A DNA stretch of 64,000 nt. Origin: Bimastos eiseni (Eukaryota > Annelida > Clitellata > Crassiclitellata > Lumbricidae). The translations under genes and the position numbers were made by a program. The stretch's first letter is position 1, and the number at the start of each line of letters is the position of its first letter. Of this stretch, positions 23,330 through 34,300 are shown in pieces. The notes beneath the pieces are model-generated. The model ran no database searches. It worked only from the letters and a program-made list of their open reading frames with translations, and was not told the origin of the DNA. The stretch lies in the NCBI GenBank assembly GCA_959347315.1, contig OY365810.1, positions 21,481,835 through 21,545,834 of the forward strand, read 5' to 3'.

Positions 23330-23700
23330 ATATTATCTAGCCAGCATATATAGTCTTCATGCCTTTATTTCTATCTATTACGTATCGCCCATGAAGTGCA
23401 GTGTGTGGGATTTGGTCAACTGGCATCCGTTGCATCTCCAAGCCATCGAAGGTTTTGTTGTAGGCGTACAACTTTGTATAGCAGAGTTATTTGAATACTT
23501 CATGTCCTAACATTATGTCCCCGTTTCTGATTTTCTGTAGTCTTGTAAGCCCTGCGATCTTCCGCAGATGACTCATTTCTGCTGTAATAGTATGATAATA
23601 TTCTTTTCTCATTTTGCTTTCGCACCGTCCAACATTCCAATAGCAAAGCAGAATTTGTTCAGTAACGGTACCTCAGACATGTTTGAGTCTTCTGGTGTTA
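23330..23700 (-). mobile_element. Second LINE type: reverse-transcriptase C-terminal remnant, frameshifted
   Basis: On the minus strand a frame reads AEMSHLRKIAGLTRLQKIRN and then GDIM. This is the well-known block A-E-M-x-x-L-R-x-I-x-G-x-T-R-x-D-R-I-R-N near the C-terminus of many LINE polymerases. Shortly after, LRWLGDAT is followed in another frame by RMPVDQIPHTALHGR (compare R-L-R-W-L-G-H-x-x-R-M and I-A-L-H-G). A frameshift therefore separates the two blocks. It is unrelated to LINE families A and B. Confidence 0.7.
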
Positions 23701-23924
23701 AGTTTAAGACTGCGTAGCCCACCGGGTTCATAGTTGGTGTTGCCAACGCAATTGAGATTATTTGGTCCAAAAGTCGTCTTGCATTCCGTGGCTTTCTGAT
23801 ACACTGTCGAGTCTAAAGTTCTCTGAATTACACGGGCCGTGTAGGCCTACGTCGCGTTTAGCAGGGTCTTTTCGCTTTTAATCAACCGACCGATATAAAA
23901 CAGTGTCTAGGTTTACGCTTACTC

Positions 23925-24255
23925 CATTTGCCTCGAGGATTAGACGAATGTGCGTGATCTTCTACCAGCGAAGGAGGGACTGCTCATCCGTCTGGATCTG
24001 GCTACTCTACTCTATCGACGCAACTTCGTCCAAAGACTCTGAACATGTCATCTGTCAGCTGCTGTCGACGGGAATCGGTTGGTTGGTTCTACAAGTGTGC
24101 GTAGGCAAGCCACTGTTGACTCATCCAGCTTACTGTGCTTTGTTTTTGCTAAGTGATGTAATATTTTCGTTCCTGATGACACTCAGCATCACATAGGTTA
24201 GTGCTTTGCATAGATCCGTTGAAGAGGCGGTTTAGAAGTTCTTAAAATGAATTCA
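23925..24255 (+). mobile_element. Dispersed repeat B, copy 3
   Basis: Reverse-complementary to the copies at 4845-5245 and 26955-27340. Landmarks include GACGGGAATC, TCGACGCAACTTCGTCCAAA, GAGGGACTGCTCATC and the 3'-end motif TTGAAGAGGCGG. The distal polyadenylation-like tail is eroded. Confidence 0.68.
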
Positions 24256-26954
24256 AGCTCTTAGCCCATGCAGGAAAACCGGTTGTATCACACCTTAAAT
24301 TTCTCGTATAGTTTTGTTCTGGTATTCTTTGTTAATTCTCTACTTATCTACAACATGTTCAATATTCCAAATGGTGTTGAAATGTATTAAATGTTTCTTA
24401 CTTGTCGCTTTCGTTGCTATCATTTGCGTTCGCGAGATTTCCGTTGCTTCATTTTGTTAAACTGCTTTTTTTATTTCATGGGCTTATTGCGGTTGAGACG
24501 GCGCTGCGTCAACTATCACTCACTATATTCCAGCTCTTTACTCTTGCTCTTAATTAGCCTTCATCCGAATAAGAAAAAGAAAGAATGGCATGGCAGTGAT
24601 GGAACTAAGATTAAGCTAAAGCAGGCTACTATACGTAGCACACAGAGACCAATTAGAGAAATATTAATTGTCTCAATCCCAAGAAATTCGATTTTTCTAT
24701 ATTATTTGTGGTTTTTAGGAGGGTCTCAAGTGGTCACATTTTGATTACATCATTCGATGGATATACTGAAATACATTTCATAGTTTATCAGTCTTTACAT
24801 TTCTTATGAAGCCTAAACCATTTCCATCTGCAGCTGATCCACATTTAGACGTAAATGCGAGCATGACAATTGCAAAAACTGGAAAACTCTTCATCGAATT
24901 TCACAGCTGTGTTTTTACACAGCAAGTTCATCACAAGATTGAAGGCCAAACTATTTCCACAGTTTCATTAAGTTTAACTTCTCGGAGACTACAGAGGAGG
25001 CAGACAAAGTCAAATGGCTGAGAGCACAAAGAAAGTAGATTTATAATAGCACGTTTATAGGCAGATGCAGTTGTATACAAGGTTTAAGTAGTAGTAGGAG
25101 ACCAATCGAAATTGCAGAGGATTTATAGACTACGACGATGTAGAAGCAGTCTCCTCATCATTCCTTTGTTGTAATTCACCATTCAACTCCCGGTTCTGCA
25201 TTGTTCGCATCCCAATACCACCGCAGTTGGTGCACGCATAAATTTTGAGACAGTTGCTTTTAGAGTTTAAATGGTAAGCTAGGCTCATTCAAAGACAATT
25301 CACGCGCAAGTAGCAGAACTCCAGAAAAACGACTTTGACATAAAAATGGATTTACATGGGAAAGAAACCACACGACGAGCAAAAACTTAAGTTCTTCTGA
25401 ACGCAGTTAAAAGATAAACACACTAGAGCTTGAGCCACCTTTGACTAACACAAGTTGGAATAGGCCTACGTCACCCGGTGATTGTATTCTTGAAAATTTT
25501 CTTCTTGAGTAAATGATGTTCTACTTGTAAATAACATTTTACTTCTTGTATGTTATTATGACAACGATGGTCGTCAAACAAGTCGATCCTGATCGAATTC
25601 AAAGATGTTGAATGATATAAAGTACGACCTTATTTCTGCTTACTTGATCCATTCGAAACTTTCCATTTAACAAAATCCAGCATCATTTTACCTGCAGACT
25701 ACCATAATTATGCACCGTGCAGTCTGGTTTCAAATCAAGGCCGCATACTGCTGCACATGACTGCGCATATTTCAAATTTACATAGAAGATAAAGGTTCTC
25801 GCCTTTATCTCCGTCGCCATTTGGTGTGGCTGTGTAGAGGAGTAGATTATGAAGAGGAGTCTGCTTTTCCGCTCTGTGACGTTGAAATCGGGAGGGAGAG
25901 AGTTCTTCACTTGGGTCGGCTTTGTGAGTGGGTTTGAGTTTGGCGGACTCATTTTTTGGGTTGAGGCTTCACCTTGAAACATCAAGTAAGGCGCCCAGAT
26001 CATATAGCGGCTTCAATAGCATAGTGAGAGAGTTTGTAGGGCCACAGTGGGTTTGGAGCCCATTATACGCATTCTTCTCGCCGCTAACTTCTTGATTTTG
26101 TCTTTGTTGAACGATTGTTAAATCGCAACTGACTTTTACAGTTTTTACCAAAATAATATTGTTCACTCATCTAGTTTAGACTACTGGAGACATATAGGTA
26201 TAAAATTCAAATTTAGGTCTTCAGGAATATGCCATTAAGCATATCAACAATGCACGGGTGTTGTGGTTGCTACTTTTACTTGCATAGCTACTGTAGTCTT
26301 AAGCACCTGCGCTCAAAAATAAAGGTTTTGCACTACAATAATCCTTTGAAAGTATTCGTTGAATTATATTTTAGATGGTGGCAAGTACGTCTGTTTGTCT
26401 GTCTACTCGATACTGGTTATAAGCGGCAAACGTTCTTTAGAAATGATAAAACAACTGATTGGCTATTACATATGTTTGCCTATAAATTTTGTTCTGACTG
26501 GCGTCTGGCTGTTTATCTACTTTGACTATTTGACCTTTAATAAATACAGTTATCTACTTTAAAAATCTTGACATTTTCAATATCGACGCTAAACGAAATA
26601 TTATTGTGCTAATAATATTATTATAATATAATTATAGATCGCTACAACGCAATTTCTTCCGCTGAAAATGATCCATACTAGCGTCAATAAAATGATGGAG
26701 CGTTTACCCGACAATTAAGCCACTGCGACTTTAATGAAGGCGGCTCTTCAGATTAATTCTGTAAAAGCAACGAAACTGTTCTAACTATGCGCCTTTTTCT
26801 ACGTTGCATTGAATGTACTCGCATTCAATGCATTCGTTGAACTTGTGTTCAGTCAATTAATGACGGTTTAATATTGAAATCGTATTAGTCAGATATCAGT
26901 CAAAAACCTCTCACAATTCTCTGAATGTCTCGGTCGACTGGCACAATCTATAAT
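24256..26954. other. Intergenic DNA
   Basis: No supported gene or repeat. Several frames of 70-120 codons (for example 24391-24744 on + and 25683-26003 on -) have no recognisable motif and no clear splice context. Confidence 0.35.
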
Positions 26955-27340
26955 AATGTAATGTAGTGTAATGTAATCAAGCATTTTTATAGCGCTTCTT
27001 CAAAATATCTACTCAGAAGAGCTCCCTAAATGATGTTAAATGTCATTTCATATGGATATTTTACATCAGTTAGCAAAACAGTGCACAGTAGGCTAAGCTG
27101 GAAGATTCACCAGTGGTGGGTCCACGCACAAGCGTTGAACCAACTAACGGATTCCCGTAGACAGCTGACCTGTTCAGAGTCTCTGGGCCAAGTTGCGTCA
27201 AGAGGGTAGAGCGACGACTGTCGACAGCGTTCACAGACACCGGTGCGATGTTGACGAGTAGTCCCTCTCTGGTGGAAGAGACGCACGTTCAGATGGGGTA
27301 TACAAGGAGGACGTAGAGAAGGCATTCGTCGTGTGTTGGT
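26955..27340 (-). mobile_element. Dispersed repeat B, copy 2
   Basis: On the minus strand it ends with CTTCTGAGTAGATATTTTGA, AGAAGCGCTATAAAAATGC and an ATTACATTACATT tail. The body matches 4845-5245 and 23925-24255. It is the best preserved of the three. The 137-codon minus frame across it is not convincing as a protein. Confidence 0.78.
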
Positions 27341-27353
27341 CGGTAGGTCGAAT

Positions 27354-27452
27354 AGACTGTTATTTGCAAAGATCAACCGGAAGGCTTCACACAAACAACA
27401 CAATTTGCTGCTTGTGTGGAGCATTCCGGTAGATCTTTGCAAGTAGCAGTCT
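27354..27452. repeat. Long hairpin 1 (41-bp arms)
   Basis: Arms 27354-27394 and 27412-27452 are inverted copies with about five mismatches in 41 positions. The core TTGCAAAGATC-x-ACCGGAA is shared. The loop is 17 nt. It sits directly upstream, in minus-strand sense, of repeat B. Confidence 0.85.
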
Positions 27453-27453
27453 T

Positions 27454-27573
27454 TTGTGGGACAAAAAATGGAATTGAGTGTAAATACGGTCAAACGTCTG
27501 GTCTGACGAAGGTGGCCCATGTGCTTTTGACCATTTGATCGTATTTACGCTCAATTCCATATTTTGCCCACAA
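27454..27573. repeat. Long hairpin 2 (about 40-bp arms)
   Basis: Arms 27454-27494 and 27534-27573 are inverted copies with about three substitutions and one indel. The core ATGGAATTGAG-x-GTAAATACG is shared. The loop is 39 nt. It is separated from hairpin 1 by one base. Confidence 0.85.
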
Positions 27574-28284
27574 GTTAACATCGGGCGTAATACATTTTCA
27601 AAGATAGAACATGTGTAGTTGCATTTTAAGTTTATTCACTCTCCCAATAAATTGTTCGCATCTGGAATACCCGTTCAAATGGTCAGCCATTCAAATGTTT
27701 GAGCCGTCATCAAACACAGCGTTCAACAGTCATCGTTCTTGAGTCAATCTTTTACAAATCAACCAATCGCACGAAATAAGTATTTCAGCTTGACATGGAA
27801 GTTCTTGCACTTAATCTACATTTGAACTTGAACTTTAAACATAGTACTTGTACTCGTGTGATTATGTACTTGACACCAAAGGTTCCTGTATATACAAGAC
27901 ACTAAGGACACTACTCGTCTTGATATTTCTAGGTATCAATACATTTTAAATGTCGGACTCATAAGTTCATAGCCTGCAGTAGGTCTATACAGTTAAGACT
28001 GATCTACACCATGCAGTCGTTAACAACAACCTAACTACAAACTAACTATGCAAATAATTTCACAAATTGTTACGCGAGCAGACGGCATAGACTTTGTATA
28101 TACACCGATGTCACAAGAACCGCTTAAGAGCTCGCATAAACCGACATACGCTGATGTCAAGAGAACAACTGTAGCCGCAGTAACATCTTTCGTCGCATGG
28201 CGTCATCATAATACTGGCAGTGACGTCAGCAAGTGCTGCCGCCATCAGCTGATTTAATATGCAGGCAGTTGGTATTCCGTGGGG
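27574..28284. other. GPCR 3' flank (minus-strand sense)
   Basis: Includes the presumed 3' UTR of the GPCR gene. No clear minus-strand AATAAA lies within the first 80 bases beyond the stop. No other gene. Confidence 0.4.
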
Positions 28285-29670
28285 TTAAAAGGTCACCTTG
28301 TCATCTCTGTCGCCTTTTGCTCGTCTTCCTCGCCTGGAGCCGGAGCTCACCCCGTCCACCAGGTGGTTTGTATTTTGAGTGACGACCTCCAGTTTGAGCC
28401 AGCCAGGGGGCTGGACCTGGTGACACTCGCAGAATATCTCGACGAAAGTCTCGCGGAATTGTCGACTCATTGTGCAGTAGAGCACGAAGTTGATGGAGTT
28501 GTTGAGAAGAGCCATGATGTCGAGCAGGTCACCGAGTGGCCAGTAGACGTCCTGGAAGAAGTTCTGGACGAAGATGCTGCCGAGAGTGAGCACCCCCTGT
28601 GGCAATTCAGTGATGAGGAAGAGACCGACGACCGCAAGGAGCATGGCCGTCGTCCGGTTGTGTTCCCTCGCCCGGTCAGACTCGTCTTGCCTTCCCTGCG
28701 ACTTCAGTTTCATGCGCCGGACGTTGGCCTCGTGCATGGCGATGACCAATAGAACGGTCAGTATGGTCAGGACGATGCACGGAATCAACTTGAATAGGAA
28801 CGCCTGAATCCAGTAGTTGATCGTGTTGAAGACACTCTTATTGTCTGTGACCGTGTAATAGACGCTCGTCTTGTTCTCTGCCGCAGTCCCATTGTCACTC
28901 TCTTTGTCACTCTCTGTGTCTCTCTGATTGTCACTGACGGTCTCGATCTCTGGAACGAGATAGTTGGGAATGCAGACGATGACCGTCGATGCGTAGACGG
29001 CGACGATGGCAGACCTTGCCTTGTGCATGCTACAGAGGCTGGCACCAGAAGTGGGATAGCAGATGTACAGATACCTAAAGATGGCGAGCGTTATCGTCAG
29101 CCAGATGGCGACCGTGTGACAGGCGACCGTGAAGTTGATGTTGAAGATGTGATATCGTATCCAGTGAATGGTTCTGGTCGATGGAAATGGAAGCGACGGA
29201 TCCTTCATGATGTAGAAATGGATGTTGACGGGAAGACAGGAGATCATCGTTAGGAGGTCAGCCACAGCCAACCAAGTGAGGATGAGGTTCGTCGATGACA
29301 ACATCTTTGGCCTCGTTAGAACAACGATGTTGGCCATGTTGGCCACCGTTCCCCATAGGCAGACGACGGCCGCGATATAACCATGGAGACCGGAATAGTA
29401 TGCGCTGAACGCCTGCAGTCCAGGGTATTTCGGAACGAGAACCTGCGAGTTGGAGTCTTCAACTGTATGTTCGAGCAGAAGTTCATTCGGTGTGTAATGC
29501 TGTCCAGCTGGAAATGACCCAGAGGTGAAGTATTCAGCTGGAGTGGTACGATGAGGTGGAACCACTTCCTCCATCTCGGTTCCAGTCTTCCACGCTTTCC
29601 TTTCACTCTGATCAAACAAAACCAATATCAATGTTATGATCAGATTGTAATATTCAGTCAACCTGAACAA
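28285..29670 (-). CDS. Class A peptide GPCR, myosuppressin/DMSR/sex-peptide-receptor-like
   Basis: A seven-transmembrane plasma-membrane receptor of 461 residues as read. Landmarks: TM1 about 97-119 with N111; TM2 with D138 in LAVAD; HTVAIWLTITLAIFRY at 185-200, with F-R-Y in place of D-R-Y; TM6 with ITELPQGVL (P357) replacing C-W-x-P; and the TM7 block DIMALLNNSINFVLYC with NFVLY as the N-P-x-x-Y site, then MSRQFR. The LPQG and LLNN-x-INFVLYC blocks are characteristic of the myosuppressin/DMSR/FMRFamide-like group. Extracellular loop 2 is acidic with sequons at N260, N266 and N277. There is no Cys in that loop and none at the usual TM3 site. Cys414 and Cys416 may be palmitoylated. The start is uncertain: an acceptor-like CAG (29608-29610) precedes codon 22 in phase 0 and Met33 is another candidate, so a 5' exon may exist upstream. 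The ligand cannot be read from sequence. Confidence 0.92.
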   Translation of the reverse strand: MFRLTEYYNLIITLILVLFDQSERKAWKTGTEMEEVVPPHRTTPAEYFTSGSFPAGQHYTPNELLLEHTVEDSNSQVLVPKYPGLQAFSAYYSGLHGYIAAVVCLWGTVANMANIVVLTRPKMLSSTNLILTWLAVADLLTMISCLPVNIHFYIMKDPSLPFPSTRTIHWIRYHIFNINFTVACHTVAIWLTITLAIFRYLYICYPTSGASLCSMHKARSAIVAVYASTVIVCIPNYLVPEIETVSDNQRDTESDKESDNGTAAENKTSVYYTVTDNKSVFNTINYWIQAFLFKLIPCIVLTILTVLLVIAMHEANVRRMKLKSQGRQDESDRAREHNRTTAMLLAVVGLFLITELPQGVLTLGSIFVQNFFQDVYWPLGDLLDIMALLNNSINFVLYCTMSRQFRETFVEIFCECHQVQPPGWLKLEVVTQNTNHLVDGVSSGSRRGRRAKGDRDDKVTF

Positions 29671-30379
29671 TACAAGACCATTTAAAAGGAATCATAAATG
29701 TTGTTACTACTACTGGCTGTATATTACCACCGCTACTACCATTGCGTTAGGTTCGATATCAAGTCAGGATTCGATTGACAGAGACATGCGGAAGGACTGC
29801 TACTGGGGAAAGTATATATATATATAGTCTAAGAGGAAAGAGAAATATTTTATTCGAAACTGATAGGAGGTTGAGAAGAAAGAGAAACCTTTGCATCAGG
29901 GAAGACCTCTTGTCGAAGAACGTTTCAGGTTCAAATAAAGGACCTGTGCTAAGACTGTGCGAGAAGCAGGGTAGTCTAAAAAAATAATATTTGTGACAGC
30001 AACAGTAAGCGTCATATTGACAATGATTATGAGACAGGGAAAATGGAAATATATAAAGCTTATGAAGCCTACTTTTAGTCCAAAATTAAGCTCCTGGAAG
30101 TTCCATGCGGTAATCAGTTGTAGTTTCTAGCAGAGGAAATCAGACGGCTAAATTCGTCATTTTAAGCTGCTCAGTTTTTGAATCTCGCTGGTGCCACCAA
30201 AATGTTTTTTCGAGAATAATTTTTAATTTTTTTGGGTTATAAGATGCCTCATCACAAATGGTTCGTGTATTCCCGGGTATATTACAATCACAGTACTTCC
30301 GAATCAACTTCTGTGATACGCGATAAGTCAACCGCTTGAAATCTTGTAGTCCTTAGATAATTTTGCAAATTTGAAGGTC
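29671..30379. other. GPCR 5' flank
   Basis: Contains the presumed promoter or first intron of the GPCR on the minus strand, plus a tiny (TA)n at 29813-29826. No second coding exon was recognised. Confidence 0.35.
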
Positions 30380-30690
30380 TGGCCCCAGTACCTAATAGAA
30401 CAACATTGCCCCACTGTGACTGCCCGACGTCGTGGCTCATTGCGCTCGGCTGCGCAAGCTGAGTTACTTGTCCCCCGTGCGCGGACTGCTATCCAACAGC
30501 GTCGTGCTTAATTCTCACTGGCTGATCCGGTGACCTGGAACGGCCTTCCAGGGGCACTGCGTCTCACGCCAATAGGTCGATCAGCCCTATTCTTGTCTGG
30601 CCTTAAGGCTGTTCTGATTGACCGAGGCTGGACTGGAAGCGCTTCTGAGTGGATGGTATTGAAGGAGCGTTATATAAAATTGATGTAATA
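30380..30690 (+). mobile_element. LINE family B (L2-like) reverse-transcriptase C-terminus and 3' end
   Basis: One frame from about 30445 reads RSAAQAELLVPRART, a stop, then FSLADPVTWNGLPGALRL, SALFLSGLKAVLIDRGW and KERYIKLM. This is the canonical LINE C-terminal block (L-R-S-A-x-x-x-L-V-P-R-x-R-T, then W-N-x-L-P, then F-x-x-x-L-K). It breaks only at one in-frame stop. The DNA at the end, GGAAGCGCTTCTGAGTGG then GAGCGTTATATAAAATTG, is the same 3' tail carried by repeat B copies. Confidence 0.82.
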
Positions 30691-33600
30691 CTAAAAAAAT
30701 AATAATTATAACGGTAATAATAATAATAATTTTACGAACACCTGCAATCATCATCGCATGGCAACCGCCATGTTGTGCTTGGTAACAACCAACAATGAAC
30801 AGCCTTTATAATTGGACAATAACGAATCAAGCAACATGACGTACATTCATTGTCAAAATCGTGGATGTAGTTTTTATGGATTAATATGCTTCCATCATGT
30901 AAAAACTCTCAAGCATTGGCGACCAGTCTAACAGTTTTCCATTGTTAAGTGAGCGCCAGTGGTGCTCATAGTGCTAACGGCACTCATGCTGCTCAGATTG
31001 CTCATAGTGCTAAAAGACATCAACTATCGATTTTTAAACACGTGAACGCTTGTCGCGCATTAATAAAAGACTAATTAAGAACTAAATCGACCGAATCTAT
31101 AAGTTTGTCTCTGGCAAATATTTATCCAAACTACATACTTAGATTTCACGACTCTGAGCAGCTATTGTTTAAAATAGTTAAAAAAATAAATGTAGAAATT
31201 TAATAAGAACGATTTCAACGTACACCTCTGCCTGCAGTTTCTCATTCAGAACTGACTCTCTTTTACCAATGCCGCCGAATCCACTGAGAGATCGAGTGAG
31301 AGGCGCTTTTCAAAGCATCCGGTTCCTAATCTTTGATGACATCTGGATTAACCCTTTCGATGAAACCGAGTTATTTCCCGATTAAACGGCATCTTTCTTC
31401 AATTTCTGCGAACACTTATTCATTGCCCGATGGCTTCTCTACTCCTCCAGCGAGTGCAATGGTGAAGTACGGCTGACTGACGTAACCCAATTAGGTTGCA
31501 TTGAGGCCAAGGCAATCGTGCCCTTACGTGATTGGCACTAATTTATCGAAGTGCAATGACTTGTGTCTTGCCATCATTCAAACTCGCCGCACGCACGCAT
31601 CGAGGCCTGTCCATGAATCTGCAGCACACAGACCGACAGAGAGACAGACACCCATATATACACAGAGACATACACACTTGTAAACACTGCACAAACTACA
31701 CGAATTTCGCTTTCGTCCGTCGTCTCCGTATAACTCAATATGCGGCCCGTATAATTACGTTGGTACGCACGTGCGCTGTCGCAGTAATAGAGCGGTTTTA
31801 ACCCCAACTGATCGTCTGTCTCATATATATATAATATATATTATATATATATATATTATATATATATATATATATATCGCCTCCGACAAAATCAAGGCCC
31901 ATCAGATGTATCTAACGACGACAGACTTTTACAGCCACCCGTGCAACTGACGCGGCGCCAACTGCATGCGTCCACCGACCACTAATGATTCTGATACTAG
32001 TGATACGAATACAGGAGGCAGAGCAGCAGCCCATTCGACGCAGCTAGAGATTGGTTTTTGACAGCAATACACAATATAAGTATTATGATGCGCAGGGAGG
32101 CATGAGGAAAGGAGGAGACGGCCCTCACAATTCATGAATTCAATAAGTTTATAGTGTTTTCCAATGTTTGATATAGCCTAAATGTAGAAAATTGAATAAG
32201 ACGATTTCAACGTTCACTTCTGCATGTAGCGTCTCGCTCTCATTATTAAAAAGTGTTTATTGTTTAGACAGGTCTACTATATACTATATACTCAATTTCT
32301 AAATTTTCATCCTGTCCTAAGCCCATGGCCAAATGTCAGCCTAATCAGATACAATATAATTATAGCCTACATATAATTATATACGTAATACTCAGATACA
32401 TATAGTATCCCGATTGTAGGCGAGATACTCGTATTCTCGTCATACATGTATATTACATAATTATACAAGAAAAACACTGATAGTTGTTGACGCAAAAATT
32501 AATCATCTTCAGAAGTCGTGTCGTTGCTCAATTGATTCGTTAATTTTTGTCTGAAATGAGCATCCGCTTCACATAATATCATACGACATTTGCTGGGACG
32601 TTGGCCTCAAACGTTGCATGCATCTCAACACCAGCACAGAAATCGTTTAACTATAATTATATGCTATTATAACCTATATTATATTAGTGAAAATAAAAAC
32701 ATGGTTACACGAGAACACATGCGTTTGGAGAGATAGTGATTTAGTCAGAGACAGCCTCAGATCAGTCTGTCTTAGCTCATAGGTCAGACGGCATATAATT
32801 ATATGATGACATGCGGACTGAGTTAGCGTGTGGCTTATGGCGATTTCCTCGCGTCACCTCAGCAGTTAACATGACGACTAATTGGTGCAGCGCCATCTAA
32901 TCTCATCACACAACAGCTTCTCTTCCTTCTTTCCCTCTCCGTTGAGATGTATCGCAGCACATCTCCAGATCGACGCCAATTAAAGAACCAATCAAACACG
33001 ATATTTATAAGGTCTCCTCCAGCATCAGGCTTCGCGACCTATACACCCCTCCGCAGCGCCTTATCTAGACTACATTCTAACTCACTTGGACGTAACTCAA
33101 TCGCTGTGACGCAAGAGGGGTTTTAATTATTCCCTCTTCAAGTGCTATAACATTTTGGCCTACCCTACGCATGTGGCTCATATCTGATGCACTTCAATGC
33201 TGTCTCTTACGCGGCCACCGGAAGTTCAGAAATGGACGCTGTATAATTGGCTGCGGTTGAATCGGACAAAAACCGTTTATTATTTCGTGACTGGACACAC
33301 GTCCTCAGGTGCGGTCAAACATTGACCATTCCCTCATGGGATCAACAGCTCGATCATACTCCTCAGACGGCACGTGCCTCTAGACACGCTCAGCGTCGCT
33401 ACCCAAGCCATCTGGGTCAAACGATTTAAGTGGGAGGAATCAGTCGGTCGGATCCTATCGTACACCAACCTCAGACCTGATCGGAACCTACTCCAATGAT
33501 CGGATCGGTTCAGTGATATCAGGTCGTCGTTGCTTGCCACTGAATGACTACGCATGAATATTATGCTTCTACTTCTATGTGTATTTCTTTATAAGACTTT

Positions 33601-33944
33601 AAGGTGTATTTTCAAGACACTTTGCGTCTCTTATTACATAGGTCTACAGTCTCTCATCGTCTCTCGCTTTTCCCAAAAACCTGCTTCTTCTCGCGGAGCC
33701 TTGCTTCTGAACGGCTCACTGTACTAAGGGTGCTTTAACAATGCTTAAATGCAATACAATACATTACGATCATTATTATTATGATCATCAGTATAATCAT
33801 CATTTTTATGATCTTGGTTCCGAGGCCCATATGATCCTCCGGGATTAAAAAATTAGGAAGCTTTGTTCTGGAATTACTAGTCTTCGCAGGTAGTTTTGTT
33901 GATGGAAAAGGTGATGAAATAAGCTGTAAAAGAAAGTTGTCTCT
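30691..33944. other. Intergenic DNA with a pair of short direct repeats
   Basis: Two related 60-bp segments lie at 31187-31246 and 32179-32240 (AAATGTAGAAA, then GATTTCAACGT, then CTCTGC/TTCTGC). A (TA)n block lies at 31822-31878. No gene is supported. Confidence 0.45.
31822..31878. repeat. (TA)n microsatellite
   Basis: Interrupted alternating AT tract containing perfect local palindromes. Confidence 0.92.
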
Positions 33945-33949
33945 ATGCT

Positions 33950-34026
33950 GTTATTATCATTATTATTATTATTGCAACTCATCATCATCATCATTATCAT
34001 TGTTATTTCTACAACTGCCATTATTA

Positions 34027-34082
<56 letters not shown>

Positions 34083-34182
34083 GTTATTATTATTATTATT
34101 ATAAATATTATCACCATTATCATTGTTGCTATAATTATAATTATGATCATTGTATTTATTATAATTATTGTTATTATTATTA
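33950..34182. repeat. (ATT)n microsatellite
   Basis: Trinucleotide repeat with a perfect core at about 34020-34082 and degenerate edges containing ATC and GTT. Long Ile-rich frames here are artefacts. Confidence 0.95.
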
Positions 34183-34300
34183 CACTGCTGTGTTCAAACG
34201 AACCTATTTGTTTTTCATGAGTCAAAATCTATTATCCAACAATCAATCTGAGTCTGGTAGGTTTAGGCATTACTGTATTTATATAAGGACGAGTTTCATG

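Noticed and set aside
27107..27520. A 137-codon minus frame across repeat B
   Set aside because: The related copies at 4845 and 23925 do not keep the frame, so it is probably not coding.
28279..29253. Plus-strand frames opposite the GPCR
   Set aside because: Shadows of the GPCR coding region; no motif of their own.
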